In this document: piece after piece, positions 23,089 through 32,619 of the stretch | Numbering within the stretch: the first letter of the stretch is position 1 | Layout of the letters: every line of letters starts with the position of its first letter | DNA from: an uncultured Lachnospiraceae bacterium | GTDB lineage: Bacteria; Bacillota; Clostridia; Lachnospirales; Lachnospiraceae | Direction of reading: 5' to 3' | Length of the DNA stretch: 64,000 bases | Assembly: GCA_902793685.1 (NCBI GenBank) | Contig: CADBEN010000001.1 | Span: 62,001-126,000, forward strand | The notes under the pieces: model-generated | Told to the model about the DNA's origin: nothing | Database searches by the model: none | What the model saw: only the letters and a program-made list of their open reading frames with translations | Position numbers and translations under genes: made by a program

Positions 23089-24864
23089 ATGCGTTATCCG
23101 GAAGAAGTGATCGAAGAAGTGCGTGCCAGAAACGACATCCTGGACGTGATCTCCGGCTATGTTTCCCTGAAGCGGAAGGGTGCCAGCTATTTCGGCCTGT
23201 GCCCGTTCCACAACGAAAAGACGGGATCCTTCTCCGTTTCCCGCAGCAAGCAGATCTATTACTGCTTCGGCTGCGGCGCCGGCGGGAACGTGATCTCTTT
23301 TATCATGCAGTACGAGAATCTGACCTTCCCCGAGGCGGTCCAGTTCCTGGCGAAGCGGGCCGGCGTGACGCTGCCGGAGCGCCCTTATACAGAGGAAGAA
23401 AAGAAGGCCCAGGATCTGAAGTCCCAGCTTCTGGAGATCCACAAGGCGGCTGCGACCCACTATTACCAGCTTCTGCACACCCGGGAGGGAGAGCGGGCCT
23501 ACCTCTATCTCAAGGGACGCCGGCTCACGGACGAGACCATCCGACATTTCGGTCTGGGGTATTCCAGCCGGCAGCCGGGAGAGCTTTACCGCTTTCTCCG
23601 GAGCAGGGGTTACAAGGACGACGTCCTTAAGCAAAGCGGGCTGGTGACCATCGAGGAAAAGCATACCAGGGATAAGTTCTGGAACCGGGCGATGTTCCCG
23701 ATCCTGGATGTCTCGAACCGGGTCATCGGCTTCGGCGGACGCGTCATGGGAGACGGGGAGCCGAAATACCTGAACTCTCCGGAGACAAAGCTTTTCGACA
23801 AGAGCCGGAATCTCTACGGACTGAATTACGCGAAGAATTCCAGGAAGGACTACTTCCTTCTGTGCGAAGGCTACATGGATGTGATCTCCCTGCACCAGGC
23901 GGGGTTCAGCAACGCGGTGGCATCCCTGGGAACAGCGCTGACGTCCCAGCACTGTCTTCTGATCCGCCGCTACGTGAAGGAGGTCGTTCTGACCTACGAT
24001 TCGGATGGCGCGGGCGTGAACGCGGCAAAGCGGGCCATCCCCCTGCTCAGGGAGGCCGGGATCTCCGCGAAGGTCCTGTCCATGAAGCCTTACAAGGATC
24101 CGGACGAGTTTATCAAGGGACTGGGGGCGGAGGCCTATCAGGAGCGCATCGATCAGGCCAGGAACGCCTTCCTGTGGGAGATCGACCAGGCCGCGAAGGA
24201 CTACAACATTGACGATCCCGGCGAGAAGACTGCCTTTTACCGGGAGGCGGCGCGCCGGCTCGCAGGTTTCACGGAGACTCTGGAGCGGGAGAATTATATC
24301 CAGGCGGTGGCACGGGAGCACCGGATCCCGGCGGACGAACTCCGGAGGCTTGTGAATACCATCGGCCAGAGCCAGGCTCTGAAGTCTTCCTATGACCGGG
24401 ATGTCTGGGAGGTGCCGCGGAAAAAGACGCCTGCGGAGAAGGACGACGCGGTCCGGAAGAGCCAGCGGATCTTCCTTTCATGTCTGACGGAAGAGCCGTC
24501 GCTTCTTGCAAAAGCTGAAAAATACATCTCCCCGGAGGACTTTACCGATCCTCTCTACCGGGAGATCGCGGAGCAGCTGTTTGAAGGCATAAGGGCCGGA
24601 GACCTGAATGCCGCCAGGATCCTGAGCCGCTACGCGGACGATGAAGAAAAAGAAAAGAGGGCTGCTGCAGTGTTCAACGCGTCTGAAGCAGCAGAGCTGG
24701 AAGACGCGGAAAGATACAAAGCGGTGGAAGACTGCATCCGCCGCATCCGGATGGAACATCTGGACCAGGAGAGCCGCGCGGCGTCTGACATGGCGTCGCT
24801 TCAGCGGATACTCCGCGAAAAAACGGAACTGAAAACCATGAAGATCGATCTGGGAGGTGCATGA
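23089..24864 (+). CDS. dnaG: DNA primase
   Basis: 591 residues. Makes RNA primers for replication. CHC2 zinc finger near residues 39-65 ([11 protein letters not shown] ... [10 protein letters not shown]), the primase core, a TOPRIM domain ([17 protein letters not shown] and [16 protein letters not shown], about 258-340), and a C-terminal helicase-binding domain. AAGGAGGG precedes the ATG. First gene of the dnaG-sigA-trmK block; its stop overlaps the start region of the sigma factor gene. Confidence 0.97.
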   Translation: MRYPEEVIEEVRARNDILDVISGYVSLKRKGASYFGLCPFHNEKTGSFSVSRSKQIYYCFGCGAGGNVISFIMQYENLTFPEAVQFLAKRAGVTLPERPYTEEEKKAQDLKSQLLEIHKAAATHYYQLLHTREGERAYLYLKGRRLTDETIRHFGLGYSSRQPGELYRFLRSRGYKDDVLKQSGLVTIEEKHTRDKFWNRAMFPILDVSNRVIGFGGRVMGDGEPKYLNSPETKLFDKSRNLYGLNYAKNSRKDYFLLCEGYMDVISLHQAGFSNAVASLGTALTSQHCLLIRRYVKEVVLTYDSDGAGVNAAKRAIPLLREAGISAKVLSMKPYKDPDEFIKGLGAEAYQERIDQARNAFLWEIDQAAKDYNIDDPGEKTAFYREAARRLAGFTETLERENYIQAVAREHRIPADELRRLVNTIGQSQALKSSYDRDVWEVPRKKTPAEKDDAVRKSQRIFLSCLTEEPSLLAKAEKYISPEDFTDPLYREIAEQLFEGIRAGDLNAARILSRYADDEEKEKRAAAVFNASEAAELEDAERYKAVEDCIRRIRMEHLDQESRAASDMASLQRILREKTELKTMKIDLGGA

Positions 24865-24866
24865 AT

Positions 24867-26000
24867 ATGGGTGATAACAGCGAATCCGTTCTGAATCTCG
24901 AGGAAAAGCTTCGTCAGATCTCGGCGGAAGCCGCGGCAAAAAAAGGCGTGCTCAGCAATGAAGAACTGATGGCATATTTTGCCGGGGTCCTGCTCACGCC
25001 GGACCAGCTGGATCATGTCTATGAATATCTGGAAAACGCCGGAGTCGAGGTGCTGAGCACGGACGAGTCCGACGTGCTGAGCGGGGAGTTCTTTGACTCG
25101 GAAGAAGAGGAAGAATCGGAGGAGGACCTGTCCGGCGAGATCAAGGTTCCCGAGACTGTGGGAATCGACGATCCGGTCCGGATGTACCTGAAGGAGATCG
25201 GAAAGATCCCGCTCCTGAACGCCCAGGAGGAACAGGCCCTGGCGCAGAAGATCACTGAAGGCAGCGAGGAGGAGATCACGGAAGCCAAGCGGAAACTTGC
25301 CGAGGCGAATCTCCGTCTGGTGGTCAGCATCGCAAAGCGCTATCTGGGCCGCGGACTCCAGTTCCTGGACCTGATCCAGGAAGGAAATCTGGGCCTTCTG
25401 AAGGCAGTGGACAAGTTCGATTACACCAAGGGCTTCAAATTTTCCACCTATGCCACCTGGTGGATCCGCCAGTCCATCACCCGCGCCATTGCGGACTCCG
25501 CCCGGACCATCCGGATACCGGTCCACATGGTGGAAACCATCAACCGCCTGGTCCGCACACAGCGGCAGATGCTGCAGGAACTGGGCAGGGAGCCTACTCC
25601 CGAAGAGCTGGCGGAGCGGTTGAACACTCCGGTGGCCAGGGTGCGGGATATCATGCAGATCTCCCAGGAGCCGGTGTCCTTCGAGACGCCCATCGGCGAG
25701 GAGGAGGATTCCCACCTCGGCGACTTCATCCAGGACGATTCCAGCCAGATCCCCGTGGACGCGGCGACGGAAAAGCTTCTGCATGACCAGCTCATGAATG
25801 TGATCAACCAGCTCTCCGAGCGGGAGCAGAAGGTACTGCAGCTCCGCTTCGGTCTGCTGGACGGGAAGCCGCGGACGCTGGAGGAGGTCGGAAAAGAATT
25901 TAACGTGACCAGAGAGCGGATTCGCCAGATCGAGGCGAAGGCGCTGCGGAAGCTCCGCCACCCGAGCCGCTCCCGCCAGCTGAAGGACTATCTCGAATGA
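24867..26000 (+). CDS. rpoD: primary RNA polymerase sigma factor (RpoD/SigA)
   Basis: About 377 residues, the length of Firmicute SigA. Region 1.1-like acidic N-terminus; region 1.2 ([16 protein letters not shown]); regions 2.1-2.4 ([20 protein letters not shown] ... [20 protein letters not shown]); region 3; and region 4 with [20 protein letters not shown]. Two ATGs compete: 24861, three bases after GGGAGG, and 24867, nine bases after it; the second is better spaced. It overlaps trmK by four bases. The promoters listed in this window match its expected -35/-10 preference. Confidence 0.97.
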   Translation: MGDNSESVLNLEEKLRQISAEAAAKKGVLSNEELMAYFAGVLLTPDQLDHVYEYLENAGVEVLSTDESDVLSGEFFDSEEEEESEEDLSGEIKVPETVGIDDPVRMYLKEIGKIPLLNAQEEQALAQKITEGSEEEITEAKRKLAEANLRLVVSIAKRYLGRGLQFLDLIQEGNLGLLKAVDKFDYTKGFKFSTYATWWIRQSITRAIADSARTIRIPVHMVETINRLVRTQRQMLQELGREPTPEELAERLNTPVARVRDIMQISQEPVSFETPIGEEEDSHLGDFIQDDSSQIPVDAATEKLLHDQLMNVINQLSEREQKVLQLRFGLLDGKPRTLEEVGKEFNVTRERIRQIEAKALRKLRHPSRSRQLKDYLE

Positions 26001-26761
26001 ACGGACCGCGTCTTTCCGAACGTCTGACAGCGCTGGCGGAAGCTGTACCCAGGGGGGGCCGCCTCGCGGATATCGGGACAGACCATGCCTGGATTCCTGT
26101 CGCCCTGCTGCTTTCGGGTGACATCTCCTATGCGTATGCCTGCGATATCGGCACCGGCCCTCTGGAGCGGGCTGCGGAGCATATCCGGGAGTACGGACTT
26201 GCCGACAGGGCGGAGACCCGGCTTTCCGACGGGCTTCAGGCCCTGACGCCGGGGGAATGCGACACCGTCCTGATCGCCGGCATGGGCGGGGAACTGATGA
26301 CCCGGATCCTGAAGGAAGCCTTCGCCCGGAAAAGCGGAACCGGGGAGGACTTTCCGGGAACGGTGAAATGCTGGATCCTTTCTCCTCACACGGAGTGGGA
26401 TGTGCTGCGCCGCTTCCTCCGGGAGGCGGGACTCGCAGTCAAAGAGGAGAACATGGTCCTGGAAGACGGAAAATTCTACCCGGTGATCTGCGCTTCTCCG
26501 GGGGATCCGGAAGAAGCCTATGCTGCAGCCGCTGCCGCAGGGATCCCCCCTCGGACAGCGGAGCGCTTCGGCCCCGTTCTGACCTTCAGACGCCATCCCG
26601 CCGTGCTGAGATGCATGGAGCGGGAACTGGAAAAAGACCGGAAGCTGCTTTCGCAGCTCCGGGAAAAGGAGAACCGGCAGGAACTGTCCGTTTCCGGAAT
26701 GGAGCGGATCGCTGAACTGGAAAACGAGATCCGGGACCTGAAGACCGCACTGGACATCTGA
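25997..26761 (+). CDS. trmK: tRNA (adenine(22)-N1)-methyltransferase TrmK
   Basis: 254 residues. Methylates A22 in the D-arm of certain tRNAs using SAM. The Rossmann motif [14 protein letters not shown], the family's IAGMGGELM, and [13 protein letters not shown] are present; the C-terminal ~50 residues form a coiled coil. ATGA overlap with rpoD shows co-translation. The NIF3-like gene that often follows in Firmicutes is absent here. Confidence 0.93.
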   Translation: MNGPRLSERLTALAEAVPRGGRLADIGTDHAWIPVALLLSGDISYAYACDIGTGPLERAAEHIREYGLADRAETRLSDGLQALTPGECDTVLIAGMGGELMTRILKEAFARKSGTGEDFPGTVKCWILSPHTEWDVLRRFLREAGLAVKEENMVLEDGKFYPVICASPGDPEEAYAAAAAAGIPPRTAERFGPVLTFRRHPAVLRCMERELEKDRKLLSQLREKENRQELSVSGMERIAELENEIRDLKTALDI

Positions 26762-26792
26762 AATGAACAATTTGAACTGAATATCTGAGCTT

Positions 26793-26837
26793 AAGATCTG
26801 AACTAAAGATCTGAACTAAAGATCTGAACTAAAGATC
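26793..26837 (+). repeat. short tandem 13-bp repeats upstream of the kinase gene
   Basis: Three exact copies of AAGATCTGAACTA (26793-26805, 26806-26818, 26819-26831) and a partial fourth ending in a second AGATC/GATCT. Related TCTGA motifs lie just before. They fill the ~100-base gap between trmK and the next gene; no promoter is obvious. Confidence 0.88.
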
Positions 26838-26864
26838 AGATCTGAACACCTGAAGGGAGGAGCA

Positions 26865-28547
26865 ATGGACAGCACAGGAACCGAAAAGCGCCTATGTACC
26901 ATCACCGTTCTCGGCACGCCCCACACGTACCCCGAAGGTACCCCCTTTCTGAAGCTTGCGGAGGACTGCCAGAAGGACTATCCTTCCCAGATCCTTCTGG
27001 TCAATCTGGACGGAAAGCTGACAGAACTGAACAAGCCCATCGTGAGGGACGGAAATGCGGAGCTTCTCACCTCCCATGACCGTCCGGCGCATCTCACTTA
27101 TGAGCGGAGCGCGGAGCTTCTCATGCTGAAGGCGTTCTACGATACTCTCGGCAGGAAGAACATCCGGCGTATCATCATCGATCACTCGGTGGGCCGTGCT
27201 CTGTTCTGCCGCGCGGAGGGAGACTTTGAACTGACGGATGAACTCCTGCAGGGAGTGGAGGCAGCCATGCGGAAGATGGTGGACCTGAAGCTTCCCATCC
27301 GCAAGAAGATGGTCCGCACCGACGAAGCCATCGAGAGCTTCCGGCGTCACGGCATGCACGACAAGGTGCATCTGTTCCGCTTCCGCCGGAGCTCCTGGGT
27401 CCACTTGTATGAGCTGGCAGGGTTTGAAGATTATTTCTACGGCTACATGGTGCCGGACTGCTCCTATATACAGCAGTTCAGACTGCAGAAATTTATGGAC
27501 GGGTTTGTCCTGCGGCTTCCGACCTCGGACGATCCCTCCACCATCCCGGAGTTCCATCCTTCCATGAAGACCTTCGCCGCCCTGCGGGAATCCACCACAT
27601 CGGCGGAAAGACTGGGCCTGGATACCGTGGGAGGACTGAATGAGTGCATTGCCTCGGGCGGGACACAGGAGATGATCCTGATGCAGGAAGCCATCATGGA
27701 GAAGCGGATCGGAGATATTGCCCAGGAGATCGCGGACCGCGGCGGCGTCCGTTTCGTCATGATCGCCGGACCGTCCTCCTCAGGAAAGACCACCACCTCG
27801 AACCGTCTCTGCGCCCAGCTGAGGGCGCTGGGATACCGGCCTTTCCCCGTGGAGGTGGACAACTATTTCCACAACAGGGATAAGACGCCGAAGGATGCGG
27901 ACGGAAACTATGATTTCGAATGCATCGGCGCCCTGGACACGGAGCAGTTCAACGAGGATATGAGCCGGCTCCTGAAGGGCGAGACAGTGGAGATCCCGAA
28001 ATTCAATTTCAGGACGGGAACCCGGGAGTACAACGGGAATTACTTAAAGCTGGAGAAGAATGATATCCTGGTGATCGAGGGTATCCACTGTCTGAACGAC
28101 GCCATGAGCTATTCCCTGCCTGCGGAGAGCAAGTATAAAATCTACGTCAGCTGCCTGACGCAGATGAATATCGACGAGCACAACCGCTTCCCGACCTCGG
28201 ACGCGAGGCTCCTCCGGAGGATCGTCAGGGACGCCCGGACCCGCGGCTACGACGCCCGGAGCACGCTGGCACGCTGGCCTTCCGTGAACCGGGGAGAGCA
28301 CGTCAACATCTTCCCGTACCAGGACAGCGCGGACGCGATCTTCAATTCCGCCCTGATCTATGAGACAGCAGTGATGAAGCCCTATGTGGAGGCCCTGCTG
28401 TTCGGAGTCCCGCGCGGCTGTCATGAATATGTGGAGGCGAAGCGGCTCCTGAAGTTCCTGGATTATTTTCTGGCGGTGCCGTCAGACATCATCCCTCTGA
28501 CATCCATCTGCAGGGAATTCATCGGCGGCGGGATCTACAAGGTATAA
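26865..28547 (+). CDS. uridine/nucleoside kinase with N-terminal TGS and ThrRS-SAD-like domains
   Basis: 560 residues. Residues about 10-70 look like a TGS domain (GTPHTYPEGTPFLKLAEDC). Residues 81-96 (RSAELLMLKAFYDTLG) align without gaps to the ThrRS editing helix HSLAHVLAKAVIEIFG of this same window, but both zinc-binding histidines are replaced (R81, L85). From about 295 the kinase domain begins with a P-loop (IAGPSSSGKTTTSNRL) and continues with VEVDNYFHN and VIEGIHCLND, typical of uridine kinase/PRK. Families of this build exist in Clostridia and Thermotoga; the substrate and the role of the TGS/SAD part are not known. GGGAGG precedes the ATG. Confidence 0.88.
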   Translation: MDSTGTEKRLCTITVLGTPHTYPEGTPFLKLAEDCQKDYPSQILLVNLDGKLTELNKPIVRDGNAELLTSHDRPAHLTYERSAELLMLKAFYDTLGRKNIRRIIIDHSVGRALFCRAEGDFELTDELLQGVEAAMRKMVDLKLPIRKKMVRTDEAIESFRRHGMHDKVHLFRFRRSSWVHLYELAGFEDYFYGYMVPDCSYIQQFRLQKFMDGFVLRLPTSDDPSTIPEFHPSMKTFAALRESTTSAERLGLDTVGGLNECIASGGTQEMILMQEAIMEKRIGDIAQEIADRGGVRFVMIAGPSSSGKTTTSNRLCAQLRALGYRPFPVEVDNYFHNRDKTPKDADGNYDFECIGALDTEQFNEDMSRLLKGETVEIPKFNFRTGTREYNGNYLKLEKNDILVIEGIHCLNDAMSYSLPAESKYKIYVSCLTQMNIDEHNRFPTSDARLLRRIVRDARTRGYDARSTLARWPSVNRGEHVNIFPYQDSADAIFNSALIYETAVMKPYVEALLFGVPRGCHEYVEAKRLLKFLDYFLAVPSDIIPLTSICREFIGGGIYKV

Positions 28548-28557
28548 AAAACGCTTC

Positions 28558-28586
28558 TTGCGAGAGGAAACGGTTTGTGGTAAAGT
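28558..28586 (+). promoter_or_regulatory. promoter of rnpB
   Basis: TTGCGA (28558-28563), 17-base spacer, TAAAGT (28581-28586). Transcription would start at about 28593, matching the predicted 5' end of the RNase P RNA. Confidence 0.7.
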
Positions 28587-28593
28587 ACATCGC

Positions 28594-28956
28594 GGAGATG
28601 GACAGACGGTCGCGGCTGCAGAGACGAAAGGCTGCAGGTGAGGAAAGTCCGGGCTTCACAGGGCAGGATGCCGGATAACGTCCGGTGGAGGCGACTCCCA
28701 GGCCAGTGCAACAGAAATATACCGCCGGCGAAAGCCGGTAAGGGTGCAAAGGCGGTGTAAGAGACCACCGCCCGTGCGGTAACGTGCGGGGCACATGTAA
28801 ACCCCATCCGAAGCAAGACCGAACAGGACAGATCGGCGGCCCGCCGGCTTCCGGGAGACCGGAGGCACTGTCCGGGTAGGTTGCTTGAGCCTGCCGGCAA
28901 CGGCAGGACTAGACAGATGACCGTTTGATACATAACCCGGCTTACAGTTCATCTCC
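28594..28956 (+). ncRNA. rnpB: RNase P RNA, bacterial class A
   Basis: About 363 bases. P1 pairs GGAGATGGAC (28594-28603) with GTTCATCTCC (28947-28956). Conserved core segments follow in order: GAGGAAAGTCCGGGCTTCACAG, ACAGAAATATACCGCC, AAGGGTGCAAAGGCGGTGTAAGAG, ACCCCATCCGAAGCAAGACC, GGGTAGGTTGCTTGAGCC and TAGACAGATGACCG. It is the ribozyme that removes tRNA 5' leaders. The type A architecture fits Clostridia, not Bacillus. Confidence 0.97.
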
Positions 28957-28967
28957 TTACGAAAAGA

Positions 28968-29013
28968 AAAACAGCTGCAGTGCTGAGAATAAACTCGGCA
29001 CTGCAGCTGTTTT
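28968..29013. terminator. bidirectional terminator between rnpB and pyrI
   Basis: A 20-bp stem: AAAACAGCTGCAGTGCTGAG, loop AATAAA, CTCGGCACTGCAGCTGTTTT, one G-U pair. The flanking A-run and T-run make it work for rnpB on the plus strand and pyrBI on the minus strand. It reaches the pyrI stop codon. Confidence 0.9.
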
Positions 29014-29450
29014 CAGGTGTTTTTATTCGAGTATTTCTGTTCGCAGTACATGCAGCGGTAAAGCTCTTTCCCCTCGTCCGCGAGATAGAAGACGTGGGGC
29101 AGTCCCTGTTCGATGGAAGTGATGCAGCGCGGGTTCTTGCAGCGGAGCACATTGGTGATCTTTTTCGGCAGTGCCAGCTTACGCTTTTCCACGATGCGGT
29201 TGTCGCGGATGATGTTGACGGTGATATTGTGGTCGATATAGCCGAGCACGTTCAGGTCGATGCGGTCGAGGATGTCCCCCTCCACCTTGATGATGTCCTT
29301 CCTGCCCATCTTCTGGCTGTGGGCGTTCTTGATGATGGCCACCTGGCAGTCCAGCTTGTCCAGGCCAAGCTGATAGTAGATGTCCAGGCTCTTTCCGGCC
29401 TTGATATGATCCAGGACGATTCCTTCGTTCAGTCCACTGATGTTCAGCAT
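29013..29450 (-). CDS. pyrI: aspartate carbamoyltransferase regulatory subunit
   Basis: 145 residues. Binds nucleotides and inhibits or activates PyrB allosterically. The effector domain comes first; the C-terminal zinc domain shows CKNPRC and CMYC, the four cysteines needed to contact PyrB. It overlaps the end of pyrB by seven bases. A separate pyrI marks a class B enzyme of the E. coli type, which several Clostridia have, unlike Bacillus. Confidence 0.95.
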   Translation of the reverse strand: MLNISGLNEGIVLDHIKAGKSLDIYYQLGLDKLDCQVAIIKNAHSQKMGRKDIIKVEGDILDRIDLNVLGYIDHNITVNIIRDNRIVEKRKLALPKKITNVLRCKNPRCITSIEQGLPHVFYLADEGKELYRCMYCEQKYSNKNT

Positions 29451-30370
29451 GGCTTTTTCACCCCCAGAAGTGTCATGATGAGCGCCATACGGACGTAAAC
29501 GCCGTACTGCACCTGCTTAAAGTAACCGGCACGCGGGTCGTCGTCGACCTCGACAGAGATCTCATTTACGCGGGGAAGGGGGTGGAGGACCCACATATCC
29601 TTCTTTGCGAGCTTCATCTTTTCCGAAGTCAGAATGTAGCTGTCCTTCAGGCGGATATAGTCCTCCTCGTTGAAGAAGCGTTCCTTCTGGACGCGGGTCA
29701 TATAGAGGATGTCAAGCTTCGGAAGGGCATCGTCCAGGCTGTTGACTTCCTCGAAAGGAATATTGTTGCCGCGGAGCACGTCCTCACGGATATAGCTGGG
29801 GACCTTGAGTTCCTGGGGGGAGATGAGGATAATGCGGACGTTCGGGTAGCGGACCATGGCTTCGATCAGGGAGTGGACCGTGCGCCCGAATTTCAAGTCT
29901 CCGCAGAAGCCGATGGTGAGATCGTCAAGCCGGCCCTTCAGGGAACGGATGGTCAGGAGATCTGTGAGGGTCTGGGTCGGATGCTGATGGCCTCCGTCGC
30001 CGGCATTGATGACCGGGATCGTGGCCACGCGGGAAGCGACCAGAGGCGCGCCTTCCTTCGGATGACGCATTGCCATGATATCCGCGTAGCAGGAGATGAC
30101 GCGGGAGGTATCCGCGACGGATTCACCCTTGGCTGCGGAGCTGGAGTTCGCGGACTGGAAGCCCATGATGCTTCCGCCGAGACGGAGCATGGCGGATTCA
30201 AAGGAAAGGCGGGTCCGGGTACTGGGCTCGTAAAAGCAGGTCGCAAGCTTTTTTCCGTCGCACACATGCGCGTAGGCTTCGGGCCTTTTCTGGATGTCGT
30301 CGGAGAGATCCAGGAGCGCGTCGATCTCTTCCACGGAGAAATCGAGCGGATTCAGCAGGTGTCTGATCAT
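29444..30370 (-). CDS. pyrB: aspartate carbamoyltransferase catalytic subunit
   Basis: 308 residues. Condenses carbamoyl phosphate and aspartate, the first committed pyrimidine step. [17 protein letters not shown] binds carbamoyl phosphate; [15 protein letters not shown] and [10 protein letters not shown] follow. The frame is open 12 codons further upstream, but ATG at 30370 has GGAGG eight bases before it and the usual start [12 protein letters not shown]. Forms an operon with pyrI and is divergent from the PurO-type gene. Confidence 0.96.
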   Translation of the reverse strand: MIRHLLNPLDFSVEEIDALLDLSDDIQKRPEAYAHVCDGKKLATCFYEPSTRTRLSFESAMLRLGGSIMGFQSANSSSAAKGESVADTSRVISCYADIMAMRHPKEGAPLVASRVATIPVINAGDGGHQHPTQTLTDLLTIRSLKGRLDDLTIGFCGDLKFGRTVHSLIEAMVRYPNVRIILISPQELKVPSYIREDVLRGNNIPFEEVNSLDDALPKLDILYMTRVQKERFFNEEDYIRLKDSYILTSEKMKLAKKDMWVLHPLPRVNEISVEVDDDPRAGYFKQVQYGVYVRMALIMTLLGVKKPC

Positions 30371-30462
30371 AAATGCTGCCTCCTTCAGGAAAAAGGAACG
30401 GTTCAATGGGTTTCCCGGGGAAACCGCAAGATACTGGGTGCGGCAGTTCCCGGGTCACAAAA

Positions 30463-30491
30463 AGTATATCTGATGCGCCGTGAAATATCCA
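30463..30491 (-). promoter_or_regulatory. possible promoter of pyrBI
   Basis: On the minus strand TATACT at 30468-30463 with a weak -35 (TGGATA) 17 bases upstream. The ~90-base leader contains a 7-bp hairpin (GGTTTCC with GGAAACC) but no T-run, and no PyrR-binding loop is recognised. Confidence 0.4.
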
Positions 30492-30498
30492 GTCTTAC

Positions 30499-30527
30499 TT
30501 GAAGCTTCTCCCCTTTAATGTTAAACT
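30499..30527 (+). promoter_or_regulatory. possible promoter of the PurO-type gene
   Basis: TTGAAG (30499-30504), 17-base spacer, TAAACT (30522-30527). Transcription would start right at the base of the hairpin at 30538-30595. Confidence 0.5.
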
Positions 30528-30537
30528 TTACACGAAG

Positions 30538-30595
30538 AGTGCGTGTATACAGCTCCTCCCGCCGGGACATCCTGCGGGAAAGGAGTTTCCGCACT
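30538..30595 (+). promoter_or_regulatory. long leader hairpin upstream of the PurO-type gene
   Basis: AGTGCG (30538-30543) pairs with CGCACT (30590-30595); after an asymmetric internal loop, CTCC-T-CCCGC (30553-30562) pairs with GCGGG-A and GGAG (30574-30585, two-base bulge), leaving a loop of 11 bases. A short T-rich stretch (GTATTTTC) follows. It does not match the purine or ZTP riboswitch patterns I know. Confidence 0.55.
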
Positions 30596-30647
30596 GTATT
30601 TTCGTGCTCTGAGGAAATTTACGGCCCTGTACTTAATAGGAGGCAGA

Positions 30648-31361
30648 ATGAAAAGAATATCACTGATGCAGGATCTGAAGCAGAACAGTTATCCCGGCAG
30701 AGGCATCGTCCTCGGTAGAACGGAAGACGGCGCCAAGGCTGTGATCGCATACTTTATCATGGGCAGAAGCACGAATTCCAGGAACCGGATTTTTGTGGAG
30801 GACGGTGCCGGCATCCGCACCCAGGCCTTTGATCCCTCCAAGATGGTGGATCCGTCCCTGATCATCTATTCCCCGGTCCGTGTCCTCGGCAACACCACCA
30901 TCGTTACCAACGGTGATCAGACCGACACCATCTATGAGGGGCTGGAGAAGGGGCTCACCTTTGAACAGTCCCTGCGCAGCCGCACCTTCGAGCCCGACGG
31001 CCCGAACTTCACCCCCAGGATCTCCGGAGAGATCGTCCTGGCGGACGGCGGCTTCACCTATGACATGAGCATCCTGAAGAGCAACAACGGGGATCCGGAG
31101 GAGACGCTCCGCTTCACCTTCAGCTATGACTGCCCGAAGGCCGGCGAAGGACACTTCATCCACACCTATCAGGGCGACGGCAGTCCGCTTCCGTCCTTTG
31201 AGGGCGAGCCGGTGCCGGTGGAGATCAGCGGAGATATCGACAGCTTCACGAAGGCGGTCTGGGAGAATCTGAACGAGGACAACAAGGTCTCTCTGTTTGT
31301 CCGCTTCATCGACCCGAAGGACGGCTCCTGCGAGAGCCGCATCGTGAACCGCAACGAGTGA
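30648..31361 (+). CDS. purO: PurO-type IMP cyclohydrolase
   Basis: 237 residues. Resembles the archaeal-type IMP cyclohydrolase family (PurO): NSYPGRGIVLGRTEDG at the start, AYFIMGRSTNSRNRIF, and GFTYDMSILKSNNGDPEETLRFTF. It closes the second ring of the purine, FAICAR to IMP. The next gene encodes the transformylase half of PurH without its cyclohydrolase domain, so this protein must supply the missing step; the pairing supports the call. AGGAGG lies four bases before the ATG at 30648; a longer upstream frame runs through the leader hairpin and is not used. Confidence 0.85.
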   Translation: MKRISLMQDLKQNSYPGRGIVLGRTEDGAKAVIAYFIMGRSTNSRNRIFVEDGAGIRTQAFDPSKMVDPSLIIYSPVRVLGNTTIVTNGDQTDTIYEGLEKGLTFEQSLRSRTFEPDGPNFTPRISGEIVLADGGFTYDMSILKSNNGDPEETLRFTFSYDCPKAGEGHFIHTYQGDGSPLPSFEGEPVPVEISGDIDSFTKAVWENLNEDNKVSLFVRFIDPKDGSCESRIVNRNE

Positions 31362-31418
31362 ACCCCGCAAAGCAAGATCTGAACGGCGGTCTGAGCCGCC
31401 GGTGAAAGGAGAAATCTG

Positions 31419-32597
31419 ATGAACGAATTTGCATTAAAGTACGGCTGCAATCCGAACCAGAAGCCTTCCCGCGTTTATATGGCGGACGGTTCCGAACTCC
31501 CGCTGACCATCCTCTGCGGACGTCCCGGCTATATCAATCTTCTGGACGCCCTTAACGGCTGGCAGCTGGTCTGCGAGCTGAAGAAGGCCACCGGCCTTCC
31601 GTCCGCGACTTCCTTCAAGCATGTCTCCCCGGCAGGTGCTGCCTGCGGCAGACCCCTTTCCGATGTTCTGAAGAAGATCTACTGGGTCGAGGATGCCGGC
31701 GAACTGAGCCCGCTGGCCTGCGCCTATGCCCGTGCCCGCGGCGCGGACCGTATGTCCAGCTTCGGCGACTTCATTTCCCTGTCTGATCCCTGCGACGTCC
31801 CCACCGCGAAGCTGATCAAGCGCGAGGTCTCCGACGGCGTGATCGCTCCGGGATATGAGCCGGAGGCACTGGAGATCCTGAAGCAGAAAAAGAACGGAAA
31901 CTACAACGTGATCCAGATCGACCCGGCTTACCGTCCGGATCCGGTGGAGCGCAAGCAGGTCTTCGGCATCACCTTCGAGCAGGGCAGAAACGAGCTGGAC
32001 ATCGACATGCCGATGCTGGACAACATCGTCACCGAGAACAAGAACATCCCGGAAGAGTCGAAGAAGGACCTTCTGGTGGCCCTGATCACCCTGAAGTACA
32101 CCCAGTCCAACTCCGTCTGCTACGCTATCGACGGGCAGGCTATCGGCATCGGCGCAGGACAGCAGTCCCGTGTCCACTGCACACGCCTTGCCGGACAGAA
32201 GGCGGACAACTGGTATCTCCGCCAGGCACCGCAGGTCCTGAACCTGCCCTTCAAGGAGGGCGTGCGCCGCGCAGACCGCGACAACGCCATCGATGTCTAC
32301 ATCGGGCCGGAGTATATGGACGTTCTGAGCGACGGAAACTGGGAGCGTCTGTTCACCGTGAAGCCGCCGGTCTTCACCGAGGAAGAAAAGCGGGCATGGC
32401 TTGACGGCATGCATGACGTGGCCCTGGGCAGCGATGCGTTCTTCCCCTTCGGCGACAATGTCGAGCGCGCGAAGAAGAGCGGCGTCAAGTATATCGCCCA
32501 GCCGGGCGGCTCCATCCGTGACGACCAGGTCATCGAGACCTGCAACAAGTACGGCATCGCGATGGCCTTCACCGGCATCCGTCTGTTCCACCATTGA
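31419..32597 (+). CDS. purH: stand-alone AICAR transformylase (PurH C-terminal domain)
   Basis: 392 residues. Transfers formyl from 10-formyl-THF to AICAR. SATSFKHVSPAGAACGRPL carries the catalytic Lys-His pair; TLKYTQSNSVCYAIDGQAIG and GAGQQSRVHCTRLAG are conserved. Ordinary bacterial PurH is ~510 residues with an N-terminal cyclohydrolase; that domain is absent here and replaced by the preceding PurO-type gene. A small hairpin (CGGCGG with CCGCCG, 31384-31401) lies in the 57-base gap. AAAGGAG precedes the ATG. Confidence 0.93.
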   Translation: MNEFALKYGCNPNQKPSRVYMADGSELPLTILCGRPGYINLLDALNGWQLVCELKKATGLPSATSFKHVSPAGAACGRPLSDVLKKIYWVEDAGELSPLACAYARARGADRMSSFGDFISLSDPCDVPTAKLIKREVSDGVIAPGYEPEALEILKQKKNGNYNVIQIDPAYRPDPVERKQVFGITFEQGRNELDIDMPMLDNIVTENKNIPEESKKDLLVALITLKYTQSNSVCYAIDGQAIGIGAGQQSRVHCTRLAGQKADNWYLRQAPQVLNLPFKEGVRRADRDNAIDVYIGPEYMDVLSDGNWERLFTVKPPVFTEEEKRAWLDGMHDVALGSDAFFPFGDNVERAKKSGVKYIAQPGGSIRDDQVIETCNKYGIAMAFTGIRLFHH

Positions 32598-32619
32598 TAA
32601 TTAAGGAGGATGAACCATC

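Noticed and set aside
30371-30470. PyrR-type attenuator for pyrBI
   Set aside because: The PyrR binding-loop consensus and a T-run after the hairpin are both missing.
30528-30647. ZTP or purine riboswitch before the purine genes
   Set aside because: Neither the conserved ZTP core nor the purine-aptamer loop sequences can be found; only a long hairpin is present.
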